The notes beneath the pieces were generated by a model. That model was not told the origin of the DNA. It made no database searches and worked only from the letters and a program-made list of their open reading frames with translations. Below are positions 54,865 to 62,749 of a DNA stretch of 64,000 nt, piece after piece (position 1 is the first letter of the stretch; each line of letters starts with the position of its first letter). A program made the translations under genes and the position numbers. The stretch comes from UBA9676 sp963837105. GTDB lineage: Bacteria; Actinomycetota; Actinomycetes; Streptosporangiales; Streptosporangiaceae. The stretch covers positions 62,001-126,000 of the forward strand of contig CAWIMG010000024.1 in assembly GCA_963837105.1 (NCBI GenBank). Direction: 5' to 3'.

Positions 54865-55659
54865 TCACCGCTCCTCGGGGGTGGCGACCACCAGCACCCG
54901 GCCGCCCACCTTCAGCACCTCGACCGGGTGCCCGTACAGGCGGCTGAGCACGTCGGTCCGCACCACCTCGGCGGTCGGGCCGCTGACCGCCCGGCCACCA
55001 GCCAGGTATACGACGCGGTCCATCACCGGCAGCAGCGGGTTCATCTCATGCGCGGACAGCAGCACCCCGATCTGCTGCTCGCGGGCGACCCTGGCCAGCA
55101 ACTGGACGACCTCCTGGCCGGCCCGCAAATCCAGGTTGGCCAGCGGCTCGTCCAGCAGCAGCAGTCGGGGCCGGGTAATCAGGGCGTGGGCGATCAGCAC
55201 CCGCTGCTGCTCGCCGCCGGACAGGCTGCCCACCCGGGCATCGGCGAACCGGTCCGCGTCCACCGCGTGCAGCATCTCCCGCACGGCCTGGGTGCGCCCG
55301 GCCGAGCGGAGCGGGAACCCGTACCGGTTCCCGTCCAGCCCGAGCGCGACCAGGTCCCTGGCCCGCATCGGCAGATCCGGGTCGAGCAGCACCTTCTGCG
55401 GGACGTAGCCGATCGCCGGGTTGCGCGCCGAGCGGGGCTGGCCGAGCACGGTGACCTGCCCGGCGCCGGGCCGCTGCAGGCCGAGGATGACCCGCAGCAG
55501 GGTGGTCTTGCCCGCCCCGTTGGTTCCGATCAGCCCGGTGAACTCGCCGGCCCGGATGGTGAAGCTGACCTCGTCCAGGATGCGGCGGCCCGACAGCGAC
55601 ACGCTGACCTGGTCGACGGCGAGGATCTCGGGGGCGGCTGCCCGGGCTAGGCCGGTCAT
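54865..55659 (-). CDS. Metal ABC transporter ATP-binding protein (ZnuC/MntA-like)
   Basis: A 264-aa ABC ATPase. Walker A LIGTNGAGKTTLLRVILG, signature SLSGGEQQRVLIAHAL, Walker B LLLLDEPLANLD, and the H-loop LSAHEMNPLL. Metal-uptake type by context: two ABC-3 permeases follow and a metal-binding lipoprotein gene precedes. The ATG shares one base with the substrate-binding gene's TGA. Confidence 0.95.
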   Translation of the reverse strand: MTGLARAAAPEILAVDQVSVSLSGRRILDEVSFTIRAGEFTGLIGTNGAGKTTLLRVILGLQRPGAGQVTVLGQPRSARNPAIGYVPQKVLLDPDLPMRARDLVALGLDGNRYGFPLRSAGRTQAVREMLHAVDADRFADARVGSLSGGEQQRVLIAHALITRPRLLLLDEPLANLDLRAGQEVVQLLARVAREQQIGVLLSAHEMNPLLPVMDRVVYLAGGRAVSGPTAEVVRTDVLSRLYGHPVEVLKVGGRVLVVATPEER

Positions 55660-56582
55660 CACAGCTTCTGGGTCGAGATCTTGCTGGTCACCGCCCGCTG
55701 GATGGCGTTCACCTCTGCGAGCATCCAGGACTGATAGGTGTAGCCGGGGGTGGGCATGGTCTCGTAGACGGCGACCACCGGCACTCCGGCTTGTTGCGCA
55801 TTCTGCCGGATCGAGGCTGTGAGCGCACTGGTCACCTGCTCGTTGTAGGCGAACAGCCGGACCCGATGCTGGCTGAAGAAGCTGTTCTCCAGTGCGATGT
55901 CCTGCGGAGCGGGGTCGACGCCGTTCATGATGTCGGCCTGGAACGTGAACGGGGTGAGATTCCGGATCCCCATCGCCGCCAGCAGGTAGTCGGCAACCGG
56001 TTCGGTCGTGGCCGCCGGTGTGCCCGGGTACTTGGCCTGAACTGCGCAATGGCCTTCAGGAACGGGGACAGTGACGGTCGAAAGCCGCCAGGTTGGCCTG
56101 GAAGTAGGCGGCCTGTGCGCGGGCTGCAGGGCGGACAGATCAGCGGCCATCACCTTGGCCACGGCTGGCATCGTCGCCGGGTTGTACCACAGGTGCGGGT
56201 TGGGGGTGCTGTCGGGCAGGCCGAGCACCTGCTGGACGACGATCACCTTGCGGCCGGGGTTCGGCGACGCCGCCTCCATCTTGGCGATCCAGCTGTCGTA
56301 GCCCACCCCGTTCTGCACGATCAGCTGAGCGCGCGCTGACCTCCTGCGCCACCTGTGGGCTCGCCTCGAAGGTGTGCGGGTCGGTGTTCGGGTTGTCCAG
56401 GACGGACGTGACGCGCAGATAGCTGGCCGCCGATCTGGCTCAGCACGTTGGCGTACTCGTTCTCGGCGCCGATGGCGTGATCACCGAGCGCCGTCCGCCC
56501 GGTCCCGGGGCGTGGTGCTGCTGGCGCAGCCGGTCATCGCCAGCGCCAGCCGGCGACCGCCACGCGCAGCGGGGAGCCGCAT
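55659..56582 (-). pseudogene. Metal ABC transporter substrate-binding lipoprotein, several frameshifts
   Basis: Fragments in three frames make one ZnuA-like protein. N-terminus: RRLALAMTGCASS, a lipobox. Then AIGAENEYANVLSQIGG, VLDNPNTDPHTFEASPQVA, and after another shift VQNGVGYDSWIAKMEAASP, then the C-terminal body (TTEPVADYLLAAMGIRNLTP, NGVDPAPQDIALENSFF, VAVYETMPTPGYTYQSWM). At least four frame changes, two near 56040-56110 and two or more at 56340-56520. Either an inactivated gene in an otherwise good operon or locally poor sequence. Confidence 0.85.
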
Positions 56583-56601
56583 CAGGGGCCCATGACTCTG
56601 C

Positions 56602-56631
56602 AGTATAGTCTGAGACTGAGTCTCAGTGCAA
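56602..56631 (-). promoter_or_regulatory. Promoter of the metal ABC operon with a Fur/Zur-type palindrome filling its spacer
   Basis: On the minus strand a -35 TTGCAC (56631-56626) and a -10 TATACT (56607-56602) are 18 bp apart. The spacer contains CTGAGACT-c-AGTCTCAG, a 17-bp near-symmetric operator (plus strand 56610-56626: CTGAGACTGAGTCTCAG). The core TGAGACT-N-AGTCTCA has the 7-1-7 geometry of Fur-family boxes. A repressor here would block RNA polymerase; the Zur-type gene at 59282 is the obvious candidate. Confidence 0.78.
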
Positions 56632-56706
56632 ATGATGGACGGGCGGAGGAAGCCGATGCCGCGGTTCCACGCCGCCGCGGCAGACGCTCCATCGGCCCCA
56701 GCCGCA

Positions 56707-57414
56707 TTACCCAGGCCGGGGCTCGCCCGGTCCGGCGTGGCCGGGGCCGGGGCCAAGGTGGTGCGGCAGGGGGCTCCGGCCGAAGATGGCGAACAGGTCG
56801 CGGGAGTCGCCCTCGAGCCTCGCCATGGCGATGGCCTGATCGACGCTGAGGACGCCGGCGGCCATGGCGAGGACGACTTCGGCGCTGGCATGCAGCACGC
56901 AGCCAGGCGCACGGCCCTCGCTTATGGTGACCGAAGGGCCGTCCGGGCCATCCGTCACCACCACGATGGTGCCGTCCACTTCGATGCCGGCGACGGCCGG
57001 CTTCGCTGCCGTGCCGGGTCTGAGCAGCGCCTGGAGCGCGTTGGCCAGCCAGTGGGCCTGGAAGGTGTCACCTCCCCGGCCGGACACCATGAGCGGGGCA
57101 GACCAGCGCATGAGTGCCTCTACGGGTTCTCGCAGCTGGGCTCCCCAGGGGGTCAGGGCGTAGGCGATGGCGTTGGCCCGGGTGCTGATCCGGCGCTCCA
57201 CGACGCCGCTGGACTCCAGGGTGCGCAGACGCGTGGCGAGCAGGTTGGTGGCGATACCCGGCAGCCCGGCGAGTAGCTCGTGGTAGCGCTGGGGGCCGGT
57301 CAGCAGTTCCCGCACGATGAGCAGGCTCCACCGGTCCCCGACGGCATCCAGTGCGCGGGCCAGACCGCAGTACTGGCCATAGGACCGCCGATCCAGCGGC
57401 TTGACTTTTGCCAT
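56707..57414 (-). CDS. HxlR-family regulator with C-terminal SCP2-like domain
   Basis: A 235-aa regulator. The HxlR winged helix occupies residues 12-110 (CGLARALDAVGDRWSLLIVRE, with the conserved Cys at about 16, then YHELLAGLPGIATNLLATRL). Residues about 120-225 resemble a sterol-carrier-like ligand domain (HWLANALQALLRPGTA, IVVVTDGPDG, VLHASAEVVLAMAAG). HxlR proteins often sense electrophiles or aldehydes. The ATG lies only 8 bases from a perfect TATAAT, so the mRNA is nearly leaderless. Divergent from the alpha/beta hydrolase. Confidence 0.87.
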   Translation of the reverse strand: MAKVKPLDRRSYGQYCGLARALDAVGDRWSLLIVRELLTGPQRYHELLAGLPGIATNLLATRLRTLESSGVVERRISTRANAIAYALTPWGAQLREPVEALMRWSAPLMVSGRGGDTFQAHWLANALQALLRPGTAAKPAVAGIEVDGTIVVVTDGPDGPSVTISEGRAPGCVLHASAEVVLAMAAGVLSVDQAIAMARLEGDSRDLFAIFGRSPLPHHLGPGPGHAGPGEPRPG

Positions 57415-57422
57415 CGAAAAGG

Positions 57423-57457
57423 ATTATATCAAGCGCAATGTTAGTTGAATATTTCAA
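57423..57457 (-). promoter_or_regulatory. TATAAT promoter element and TTGAA-TAT-TTCAA palindrome before the HxlR gene
   Basis: A perfect -10 TATAAT reads on the minus strand at 57428-57423. A 13-bp palindrome, TTGAA-TAT-TTCAA, at 57445-57457 covers the -35 zone. This AT-rich patch between the divergent HxlR and hydrolase genes is a likely shared operator for HxlR. Confidence 0.65.
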
Positions 57458-57586
57458 GTTCTCGGCTGAACCGAAAGCCTGGAGTCAAACCGGGCTCCCC
57501 GGTTGCCGCACCGGCCCGTTCCGGTGATGCCGGGCCCGCGGCACTTGCCAGCGCCAGTGAGCGCCACGGTCCTGAGGAGGGTGATG

Positions 57587-58489
57587 GTGGCGGGCAGTCA
57601 GTCAGCCGGTGAGCGGCCGTCCTGGGTGGATGAGGATATGTTCCCCTTCCAGAGCCGCTTCCTTGAGCTTGACGGCCACCTGGTGCATTACGTGGATGAA
57701 GGCTCGGGCCCGGTGCTGCTCATGCTGCACGGCAACCCGGCCTGGTCGTTCGAGTACCGCCAGGTCATCGCCGCATTGCGCGGCCAGTTCCGCTGCATTG
57801 CGCCCGATTATCCCGGCTTTGGCCTGTCCGTGGCCGGCCCGGGTTACCGCTACCGGCCTGAGGACCACGCGCGGGTCATGCTGGACTTCCTCGGCCACCT
57901 GGGCCTGACCGCGGTGACGCTGGCCGTACACGACTGGGGCGGCCCGATCGGGCTGTGGGTGGCCCAGCAGCGCCCGCAGGCCTTCACCGCGCTGGTCATC
58001 GGCAACACCTGGGCCTGGCCAGTCAACGGTGACCTGCACTTCGAGGTCTTCTCGCACCTCATGGGCGGCATGCTCGGACGGCAGCTGATCCGCCACTTCA
58101 ACCTTTTCGTCAACATGATGATCCCGGCCGGGCACCGGCGCAGGAAACTCACCGCGGCCGAGATGGCCCAGTACCGCTCCGCGCTCCCCACACCCGTCCG
58201 CCGGGAGGCCAGCGCCATATTCCCGCGGGCTATCACGGCCAGCCGGGGCTTCCTGGCCGAAATCGAGGCGGGCATGGGCGCCGTCACCCACCTTCCGGCG
58301 CTCATCCTGTGGGCAGACGCCGACTTCGCCTTCCGGGCCAGCGAACGGCAGAAATGGGAGTCCCTGTTCCCCCACCACACCACTGTCACCCTGGCCGGAG
58401 CAGGCCACTACCTTCAATCCGACGCGCCAGCCGAGTACGCCGCCGCCATCCGCACCTGGCACGCCGCACTCGACAACCCACCCCGGTAA
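57587..58489 (+). CDS. Alpha/beta hydrolase, haloalkane-dehalogenase-like
   Basis: About 300 aa. Oxyanion motif MLHGNPAWSFEYR, nucleophile Asp in LAVHDWGGPIGLWV, and His in LAGAGHYLQSDAP: the haloalkane dehalogenase arrangement (HGNP plus HDWGG). The acid residue is probably in ALILWADADFAFR. Substrate unknown; the divergent HxlR regulator may respond to it. AGGAGG at 57575-57580 sits 6 bases before GTG 57587; ATG 57584 is an alternative. Confidence 0.87.
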   Translation: MAGSQSAGERPSWVDEDMFPFQSRFLELDGHLVHYVDEGSGPVLLMLHGNPAWSFEYRQVIAALRGQFRCIAPDYPGFGLSVAGPGYRYRPEDHARVMLDFLGHLGLTAVTLAVHDWGGPIGLWVAQQRPQAFTALVIGNTWAWPVNGDLHFEVFSHLMGGMLGRQLIRHFNLFVNMMIPAGHRRRKLTAAEMAQYRSALPTPVRREASAIFPRAITASRGFLAEIEAGMGAVTHLPALILWADADFAFRASERQKWESLFPHHTTVTLAGAGHYLQSDAPAEYAAAIRTWHAALDNPPR

Positions 58490-58600
58490 AGCCGCAACCG
58501 CCGGGACGGCACCGCGCTGGGCCACGCGTGCCCGTCACACTCAGCTTGGGCACGAGAAACGAACGGTGGCCAGGTCAGCGCCCGGCGCCCCTGGACTTTG

Positions 58601-58628
58601 CATAAATAGATCGGCATGTGTTTATATG
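58601..58628 (+). promoter_or_regulatory. AT-rich promoter/operator of the SmtB-like gene
   Basis: ATAAAT at 58602-58607 is a plausible -10 only 8 bases before ATG 58616, suggesting a leaderless mRNA. CATA (58601) and TATG (58625-58628) end a loose dyad with ATAAA/TTTAT arms spanning the start codon, as ArsR/SmtB operators do. No clear -35. Confidence 0.5.
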
Positions 58629-58927
58629 TTGTCGTGTCACCGCAGACCAAGCCCTTCGAGGCCGCCGGGAATCTGCTCAAGGTGCTGGCCGCCCCGGCAC
58701 GGCTGGCGATCGTGGCGGAACTGGCCGCGCAGCCCCGGTTCGTGCACGAACTGGTGGACCGGCTCGGCCTCAGCCAGCCGCTGGTCTCCCAGCATCTGCG
58801 GGTGCTGCGGGGCGCGCATCTGGTCGGCGTCGAGCGGCTCGGCCGCGAGGCCGTCTACTCCCTGGCCGACCAGCACGTCGCGCACATCGTCGCCGACGCC
58901 GTCCAGCACAGCAAGGAGGAGCCGTGA
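58616..58927 (+). CDS. smtB: ArsR/SmtB-family zinc-responsive repressor
   Basis: A 103-aa ArsR-family protein. HTH: LVDRLGLSQPLVSQHLRVLR. The C-terminal helix reads DQHVAHIVADAVQHSKEE, matching the SmtB alpha-5 zinc site (D-x-H-x10-H-x2-E) residue for residue, so Zn(II) sensing is well supported. In Mycobacterium a smtB gene precedes zur, as here. Its TGA overlaps the GTG of the His-rich gene. GTG 58634 is an alternative start. Confidence 0.9.
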   Translation: MCLYVVVSPQTKPFEAAGNLLKVLAAPARLAIVAELAAQPRFVHELVDRLGLSQPLVSQHLRVLRGAHLVGVERLGREAVYSLADQHVAHIVADAVQHSKEEP

Positions 58928-59220
58928 CCGCCGACGAGCATTCCGTTCATGGACCTCACACACATCACCACGGGCCCGGGTGCGGGCACGCGAGCGTGGA
59001 ACGGGCCGATCACACCGACTACGTCCACGAGGGCCACGCCCACACCGAGCATGATGATCACTACGACGAGCACCCCCTGCCGCACCTGGCGCACGCCGGT
59101 CACCCGCATCTGCACGGGCCAGGGTGCGGGCATGAGCCAGTGCCGCACGGCGATCACGTCGACTACCAGCACGACGGCCACCGGCACGCCGGGCACAACG
59201 AGCACTACGACGAGCACTAG
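58924..59220 (+). CDS. His-rich zinc-binding protein with a duplicated module
   Basis: A 98-aa protein, about a quarter histidine. The module HGPGCGH...DHxDYxHxGHxHxxHxxHYDEH occurs twice (about residues 15-50 and 62-98), joined by PLPHLAHAGHPHL. It probably buffers or delivers zinc. The GTG overlaps the smtB stop (GTGA). Shorter single-module relatives occur beside zur in other actinobacteria (recalled). Confidence 0.88.
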   Translation: MTADEHSVHGPHTHHHGPGCGHASVERADHTDYVHEGHAHTEHDDHYDEHPLPHLAHAGHPHLHGPGCGHEPVPHGDHVDYQHDGHRHAGHNEHYDEH

Positions 59221-59281
59221 CCCGGCCCGTGGGCCCCGGCCAGCGGGGCGGCCGGTCAGCCAAGCCAGCAGAGGGAGCGTG

Positions 59282-59731
59282 ATGTCAGTCCAGCCGATGG
59301 ACGATGACCTGCACCATGTGGTCGAGCACCGGCTGCGGCGGATCGACCAGCGCTACACCTCCGGGCGGCGCGCCATCGTGGATCTGCTGGTCACCGCCGG
59401 CCACCCGGTCAGCATCGCCGACATCGCCGAGAGCCTGCCCGACCTGCCCCGCAGCTCGGCCTACCGGCACCTGGTCGACCTGCACTCGGCGGGGCTGGTC
59501 CGCCGGGTCACCGCGAACGACGAGTTCACCCGGTACGAACTGGCCGAGGATCTCACCGAGCACCACCACCACCTGCTGTGTGTCAACTGCGGCAAGGTGA
59601 CTGACGTGACCCTGCCGGCCGAGTTCGAGCAGGAGGTGGGCACGGCCATCGGCCGGCTCGCTCAGGCCGCCGGATTCCAGGCCCACAGCCACCGGCTGGA
59701 CGTGCTGGGCCTCTGCGCTGACTGCCGGTAG
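59282..59731 (+). CDS. zur: Fur-family zinc uptake regulator (Zur-type)
   Basis: A 149-aa Fur-family repressor. Winged helix: RYTSGRRAIVDLLVTAG, ADIAESLPDLPRSSAYRHLV. Metal region: LTEHHHHLLCVNCGKVTDV and the terminal GLCADC, with two CxxC for the structural zinc. Placement after smtB and a His-rich zinc protein supports Zur. The palindrome in the metal ABC promoter 2.6 kb away is a candidate target. AGAGGGAG precedes ATG 59282. Confidence 0.87.
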   Translation: MSVQPMDDDLHHVVEHRLRRIDQRYTSGRRAIVDLLVTAGHPVSIADIAESLPDLPRSSAYRHLVDLHSAGLVRRVTANDEFTRYELAEDLTEHHHHLLCVNCGKVTDVTLPAEFEQEVGTAIGRLAQAAGFQAHSHRLDVLGLCADCR

Positions 59732-60013
59732 CGCCAAGCTGGGCTGGGCGGCAGGTTTGGCGTTCGCGCCAGCGGACATGGGCTGACTAGCAGCACCGCC
59801 CGCACATATAGTCATAGGCCGGATGTTGGGGGGTCCTCACGGTGGGCCGGTACGTGTCAGAGGCATGGTTCGGGCGGCGGCTCACCAAGCATCCGCCCGC
59901 CTACCGCCGGGCGCCCGCTGGATCGGCCCGGCCATTGCCTGCCCACCCGGTCCAGCGCGAGTCATCCCGGCCGGCCAGGCCGGCCCGGCCGACAGCTGAC
60001 CAGGCCAGCCGGA

Positions 60014-60421
60014 GTGCTGCTGATCATTACCGGCGCCGTGCTGCTGCTGGCCGTGTCCATCCCGCTCTCCTTCCTGAACCTGAAACTGCTCGGCCTGATC
60101 CTGGTGATCGCCGGGCTGGTCAAGCTGCGCGCCCTGCAGCGGGCGTCCGGCTGGATGTGGCGGAACCGCCGGGAAGTGATGACCGCACTGGACGCGCCGC
60201 GCGACGAGAAGGCGATCCCGCGCGTCCCGCTGGACATGCTGCTGGCCGCCAGCCCGCCCACCGCCCGCCAGGTCAGGCGGCGGGCAAAGCAGCAGGCGAA
60301 GCGGCAGGCGGCCGGATCGGAGCGGCGCCCGGGGCCGGCCCGTCGGCTCGGCCGGATCGGCCAGCGGCACGGGCGGCTAGGCCAGCGGCACGGGCGGCTA
60401 GGCCAGCGGCCGGGCGGCTAG
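60014..60421 (+). CDS. Small membrane protein with basic repetitive tail
   Basis: A 135-aa frame from GTG 60014. Two adjacent helices (LLIITGAVLLLAVSIPLSFL, LLGLILVIAGLVKL, about residues 2-38), a basic middle, then the tail GRLGQRHGRLGQRPGG. The start is uncertain: another frame from GTG 59842 (VGRYVSEAWFGRRLTKHPPA) could be its N-terminus if one base is wrong near 60005. No family recognised. 59732-59841 shows no other gene. Confidence 0.5.
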   Translation: MLLIITGAVLLLAVSIPLSFLNLKLLGLILVIAGLVKLRALQRASGWMWRNRREVMTALDAPRDEKAIPRVPLDMLLAASPPTARQVRRRAKQQAKRQAAGSERRPGPARRLGRIGQRHGRLGQRHGRLGQRPGG

Positions 60422-60425
60422 GCCG
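60371..60425 (+). repeat. 21-bp tandem repeat at the 3' end of the small membrane gene
   Basis: Two nearly identical 21-bp units (60371-60391, 60392-60412) and a partial third encode GRLGQRH-type repeats. Confidence 0.85.
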
Positions 60426-60475
60426 ATGCGGCGCGGGCAGCGCCGGGTGGCAGCCGGTCAGCCGGCCGGGACCGC

Positions 60476-60511
60476 CGATCAGCTGGCCAGCCCCAGCGAT
60501 CAGCTGGCCAG
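60476..60511. repeat. Short direct repeat upstream of the aldo/keto reductase
   Basis: CGATCAGCTGGCCAG occurs exactly at 60476-60490 and 60497-60511 (period 21), with a partial third (CGATC) after it, 60 bp before the reductase start. Helical phasing suggests possible operator sites. Confidence 0.6.
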
Positions 60512-60571
60512 TGCCGGCGATCGGCAATAGCCGGATGACCGCCGCGCTGGGCTGCCGGTAGCGTCTGGCGT

Positions 60572-61495
60572 ATGGCGATCGAGACCCGCCCGCTGGGGCG
60601 CACCGGTGCCAACGTGACCATCCTCGGCTATGGCGCCATGGAACTGCGCGGCCAGCCGCACGGGCCGGCCGTCACCGACGAGGACGCGGGCCGCCTGCTC
60701 AACGCGGTGCTCGACGGCGGGATCAACCTGATCGACACTTCGATCGACTACGGCCGCAGCGAGGAGCTCATCGGCCGCTACCTCGGCCACCGGCGGGACG
60801 AGTACTTCCTCGCCTCCAAGTGTGGCTGCCTGCTCGGCCCGCCACCGCCCGGCGCCCGGCCGCCGTTCCCGCACGACTACCGCGCCGCAAATGTCCGGGC
60901 GGGGGTGGAGCAGAGCCTGCGCCGGCTGGGCACCGACCGGCTGGATCTGGTGCAGGTGCACATGTCGCCCAGCCGGGAGCAGATGGCGGCGGGCGAGACC
61001 ATCGAGACCCTGCAGGCCATGCGAGCCGAGGGCAAGCTCCGCTTCATCGGGATGTCGGGCATCCTGCCCAACCTGCCGGACCAGATCGCGATGGGCGTGT
61101 TCGACGTGTTCCAGATCCCCTACTCGGCGGTCCAGCGCGAGCACGAGCAGCTCATCACCGCCGCGGCCAGAACAGGAGCGGGCACGCTCATCCGCGGCGG
61201 TGCCGCCCGCGGCGGGCCGGCTGGGGACAAGAACTGGCAGCGCGGGCCGCTCGGGCTGGCCGAGGGCGAAGGCCAGCGCCGCTGGCAGTCGGCCAGCCTG
61301 GACGACCTGCTGGCGGGCATGAGCCCGATCGAGTTCATGCTCCGGTTCACGCTCAGCCACCCGGCTCTGTGCAGCACCATCGTGGGCACCTCGAACATCG
61401 GCCACCTCACCGCGAACCTGGCCATCGCCGAGCGGGGCCCGCTCCCGCCCGAGCTGTATCAGGAGGCCAGGCAGCGCCTGCCCGGACCCGGCTGA
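60572..61495 (+). CDS. Aldo/keto reductase
   Basis: A 307-aa NADPH-dependent TIM-barrel oxidoreductase. Catalytic tetrad candidates: Asp and Tyr in NLIDTSIDYGRSEELIG, Lys in FLASKCG, His in DLVQVHMSPS. LRRLGTDRLDLVQVH is the family core and CSTIVGTSNIGHL the cofactor end. A Cys-containing loop after the Lys is unusual but seen in the family. Substrate unknown. Confidence 0.92.
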   Translation: MAIETRPLGRTGANVTILGYGAMELRGQPHGPAVTDEDAGRLLNAVLDGGINLIDTSIDYGRSEELIGRYLGHRRDEYFLASKCGCLLGPPPPGARPPFPHDYRAANVRAGVEQSLRRLGTDRLDLVQVHMSPSREQMAAGETIETLQAMRAEGKLRFIGMSGILPNLPDQIAMGVFDVFQIPYSAVQREHEQLITAAARTGAGTLIRGGAARGGPAGDKNWQRGPLGLAEGEGQRRWQSASLDDLLAGMSPIEFMLRFTLSHPALCSTIVGTSNIGHLTANLAIAERGPLPPELYQEARQRLPGPG

Positions 61496-61643
61496 CCCCG
61501 CGCACCGCGGCCATGGCCCGCCTTTTCATCGGTCCCCGTCAGCCGCGGCGGCGAATTCACCTGGTTTGTGCCACCGAACCAATGAAAAGCCGAGATGATC
61601 ACGGGACTGGCGGGGGATGGCGGCGCCGGTTGTGCGGCTGGGG

Positions 61644-61689
61644 GACCGGGAAGAGTCCTGCTGGCTGACCGGGAAGAGTCCTGCTGGCA
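61644..61689 (+). repeat. 23-bp tandem duplication upstream of the membrane gene
   Basis: 61644-61666 and 61667-61689 differ only in the last base. The unit length is not a multiple of three, which argues that coding starts after it. Confidence 0.9.
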
Positions 61690-61703
61690 GATGGGACGGG
61701 GAG

Positions 61704-62507
61704 ATGGCCGGGCCGAACCGCAGCGGCGCCGCGATCCGCACCGGCGTCACCTACGTTGACCACCTCCGCCCGGACGGGCTGGTGGTCCGCTGGGAGTCCC
61801 GCCGCCACCGCAAGCACCTGGCCGCCACCCCGGCCGGCTCGACCTGGTGGGCGCCCCGGGCCCGCGGCTGGTGGATCGCGGTCCTGTTCGCCGTTGGCTC
61901 ACTGCTGTTCGCGCTCGGCTCGGTGCCCGCCTACGCGGCCGCGGTCGGGGTGGGCTGGGACTCGCTGACCTATTTCATCGGCTCGCTGTTCTTCACCTCG
62001 GCCTCGTTCCTGAGTTACCGGGAAGCGGTGGACGCCGCGCCGCCGGAGCAGAACCCCCGGCACCGGCGCTTTTTCGTCTATCAGCCGCGCCGGATCGACT
62101 GGTGGGCGACCATCGTGCAGTTCGCCGGCACCTTGTACTTCAACGTCAGCACCGGCGTCGCCACCCAGTCCAACCTCAGCGCCACCGCCGCTCACCAGCA
62201 CGTATGGCGGCCGGACGCGGTCGGCTCCGTCTGCTTCCTGGTGTCCAGCGCGCTGGCCTGGTACGAGGTATGCCACGGCTGGACCGCCTGGCGGCCACGG
62301 TCCTGGGCGTGGTGGATCACCCTGCTCAACCTGCTCGGCTCCATCGCCTTCGGCGTGTCCGCGGTGGACGCCTACGTCAACCCGGCGACCGGTCAGCTGC
62401 TCAACGCGGAACGGGCCAACCTGTGGACGCTGGCCGGCGCGGTCTGCTTCCTGATCGGCGCGATCCTGCTGCTGCCGGAACGGACCGAGAGCACCGCCGA
62501 GGTGTGA
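61704..62507 (+). CDS. Multi-pass membrane protein
   Basis: A 267-aa protein with about six hydrophobic helices (WWIAVLFAVGSLLFALGS, LTYFIGSLFFTSASFLSY, WWATIVQFAGTLYFNVST, VGSVCFLVSSALAWYE, WWITLLNLLGSIAFGVSA, LWTLAGAVCFLIGAILLLP). Paired Trp residues begin several helices, giving three similar two-helix units, perhaps an internal repeat (YrhK-like). ATG 61704 is preferred; an open frame runs back to ATG 61617 but crosses the 23-bp duplication. Function unknown. Confidence 0.75.
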   Translation: MAGPNRSGAAIRTGVTYVDHLRPDGLVVRWESRRHRKHLAATPAGSTWWAPRARGWWIAVLFAVGSLLFALGSVPAYAAAVGVGWDSLTYFIGSLFFTSASFLSYREAVDAAPPEQNPRHRRFFVYQPRRIDWWATIVQFAGTLYFNVSTGVATQSNLSATAAHQHVWRPDAVGSVCFLVSSALAWYEVCHGWTAWRPRSWAWWITLLNLLGSIAFGVSAVDAYVNPATGQLLNAERANLWTLAGAVCFLIGAILLLPERTESTAEV

Positions 62508-62639
62508 CGCAGAGCACATCAGCAAGCTCAACGTGCGCTCACGATTCACCTGAATCTGGCCTGGAGTGCTCGAGTATCGCCCTACGCTGGGGGAAGGACG
62601 TGCACGCAGGGGCCGGCAACTGACCGCAGCCGGGGCATC

Positions 62640-62692
62640 CCCGCGCCCGTGACCATGCGGCGTGGGGGATTCCCGCGCCCGTGACCATGCGG
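62640..62692. repeat. Two exact 21-bp direct repeats, 32-bp period
   Basis: The 20-mer CCGCGCCCGTGACCATGCGG (plus one base) occurs at 62640-62660 and 62672-62692. Only two copies and an 11-bp spacer, so it is not a CRISPR array. Lies in the intergenic region before the mannosyltransferase gene. Confidence 0.9.
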
Positions 62693-62749
62693 TGCAGTTA
62701 TGTTTGCGCCGACTCTGACCGCGCAGGCGCCAACGGAGGTTTGGCCCAG

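Noticed and set aside
62640..62692. CRISPR array
   Set aside because: Only two repeats with an 11-bp spacer and no cas gene in the window.
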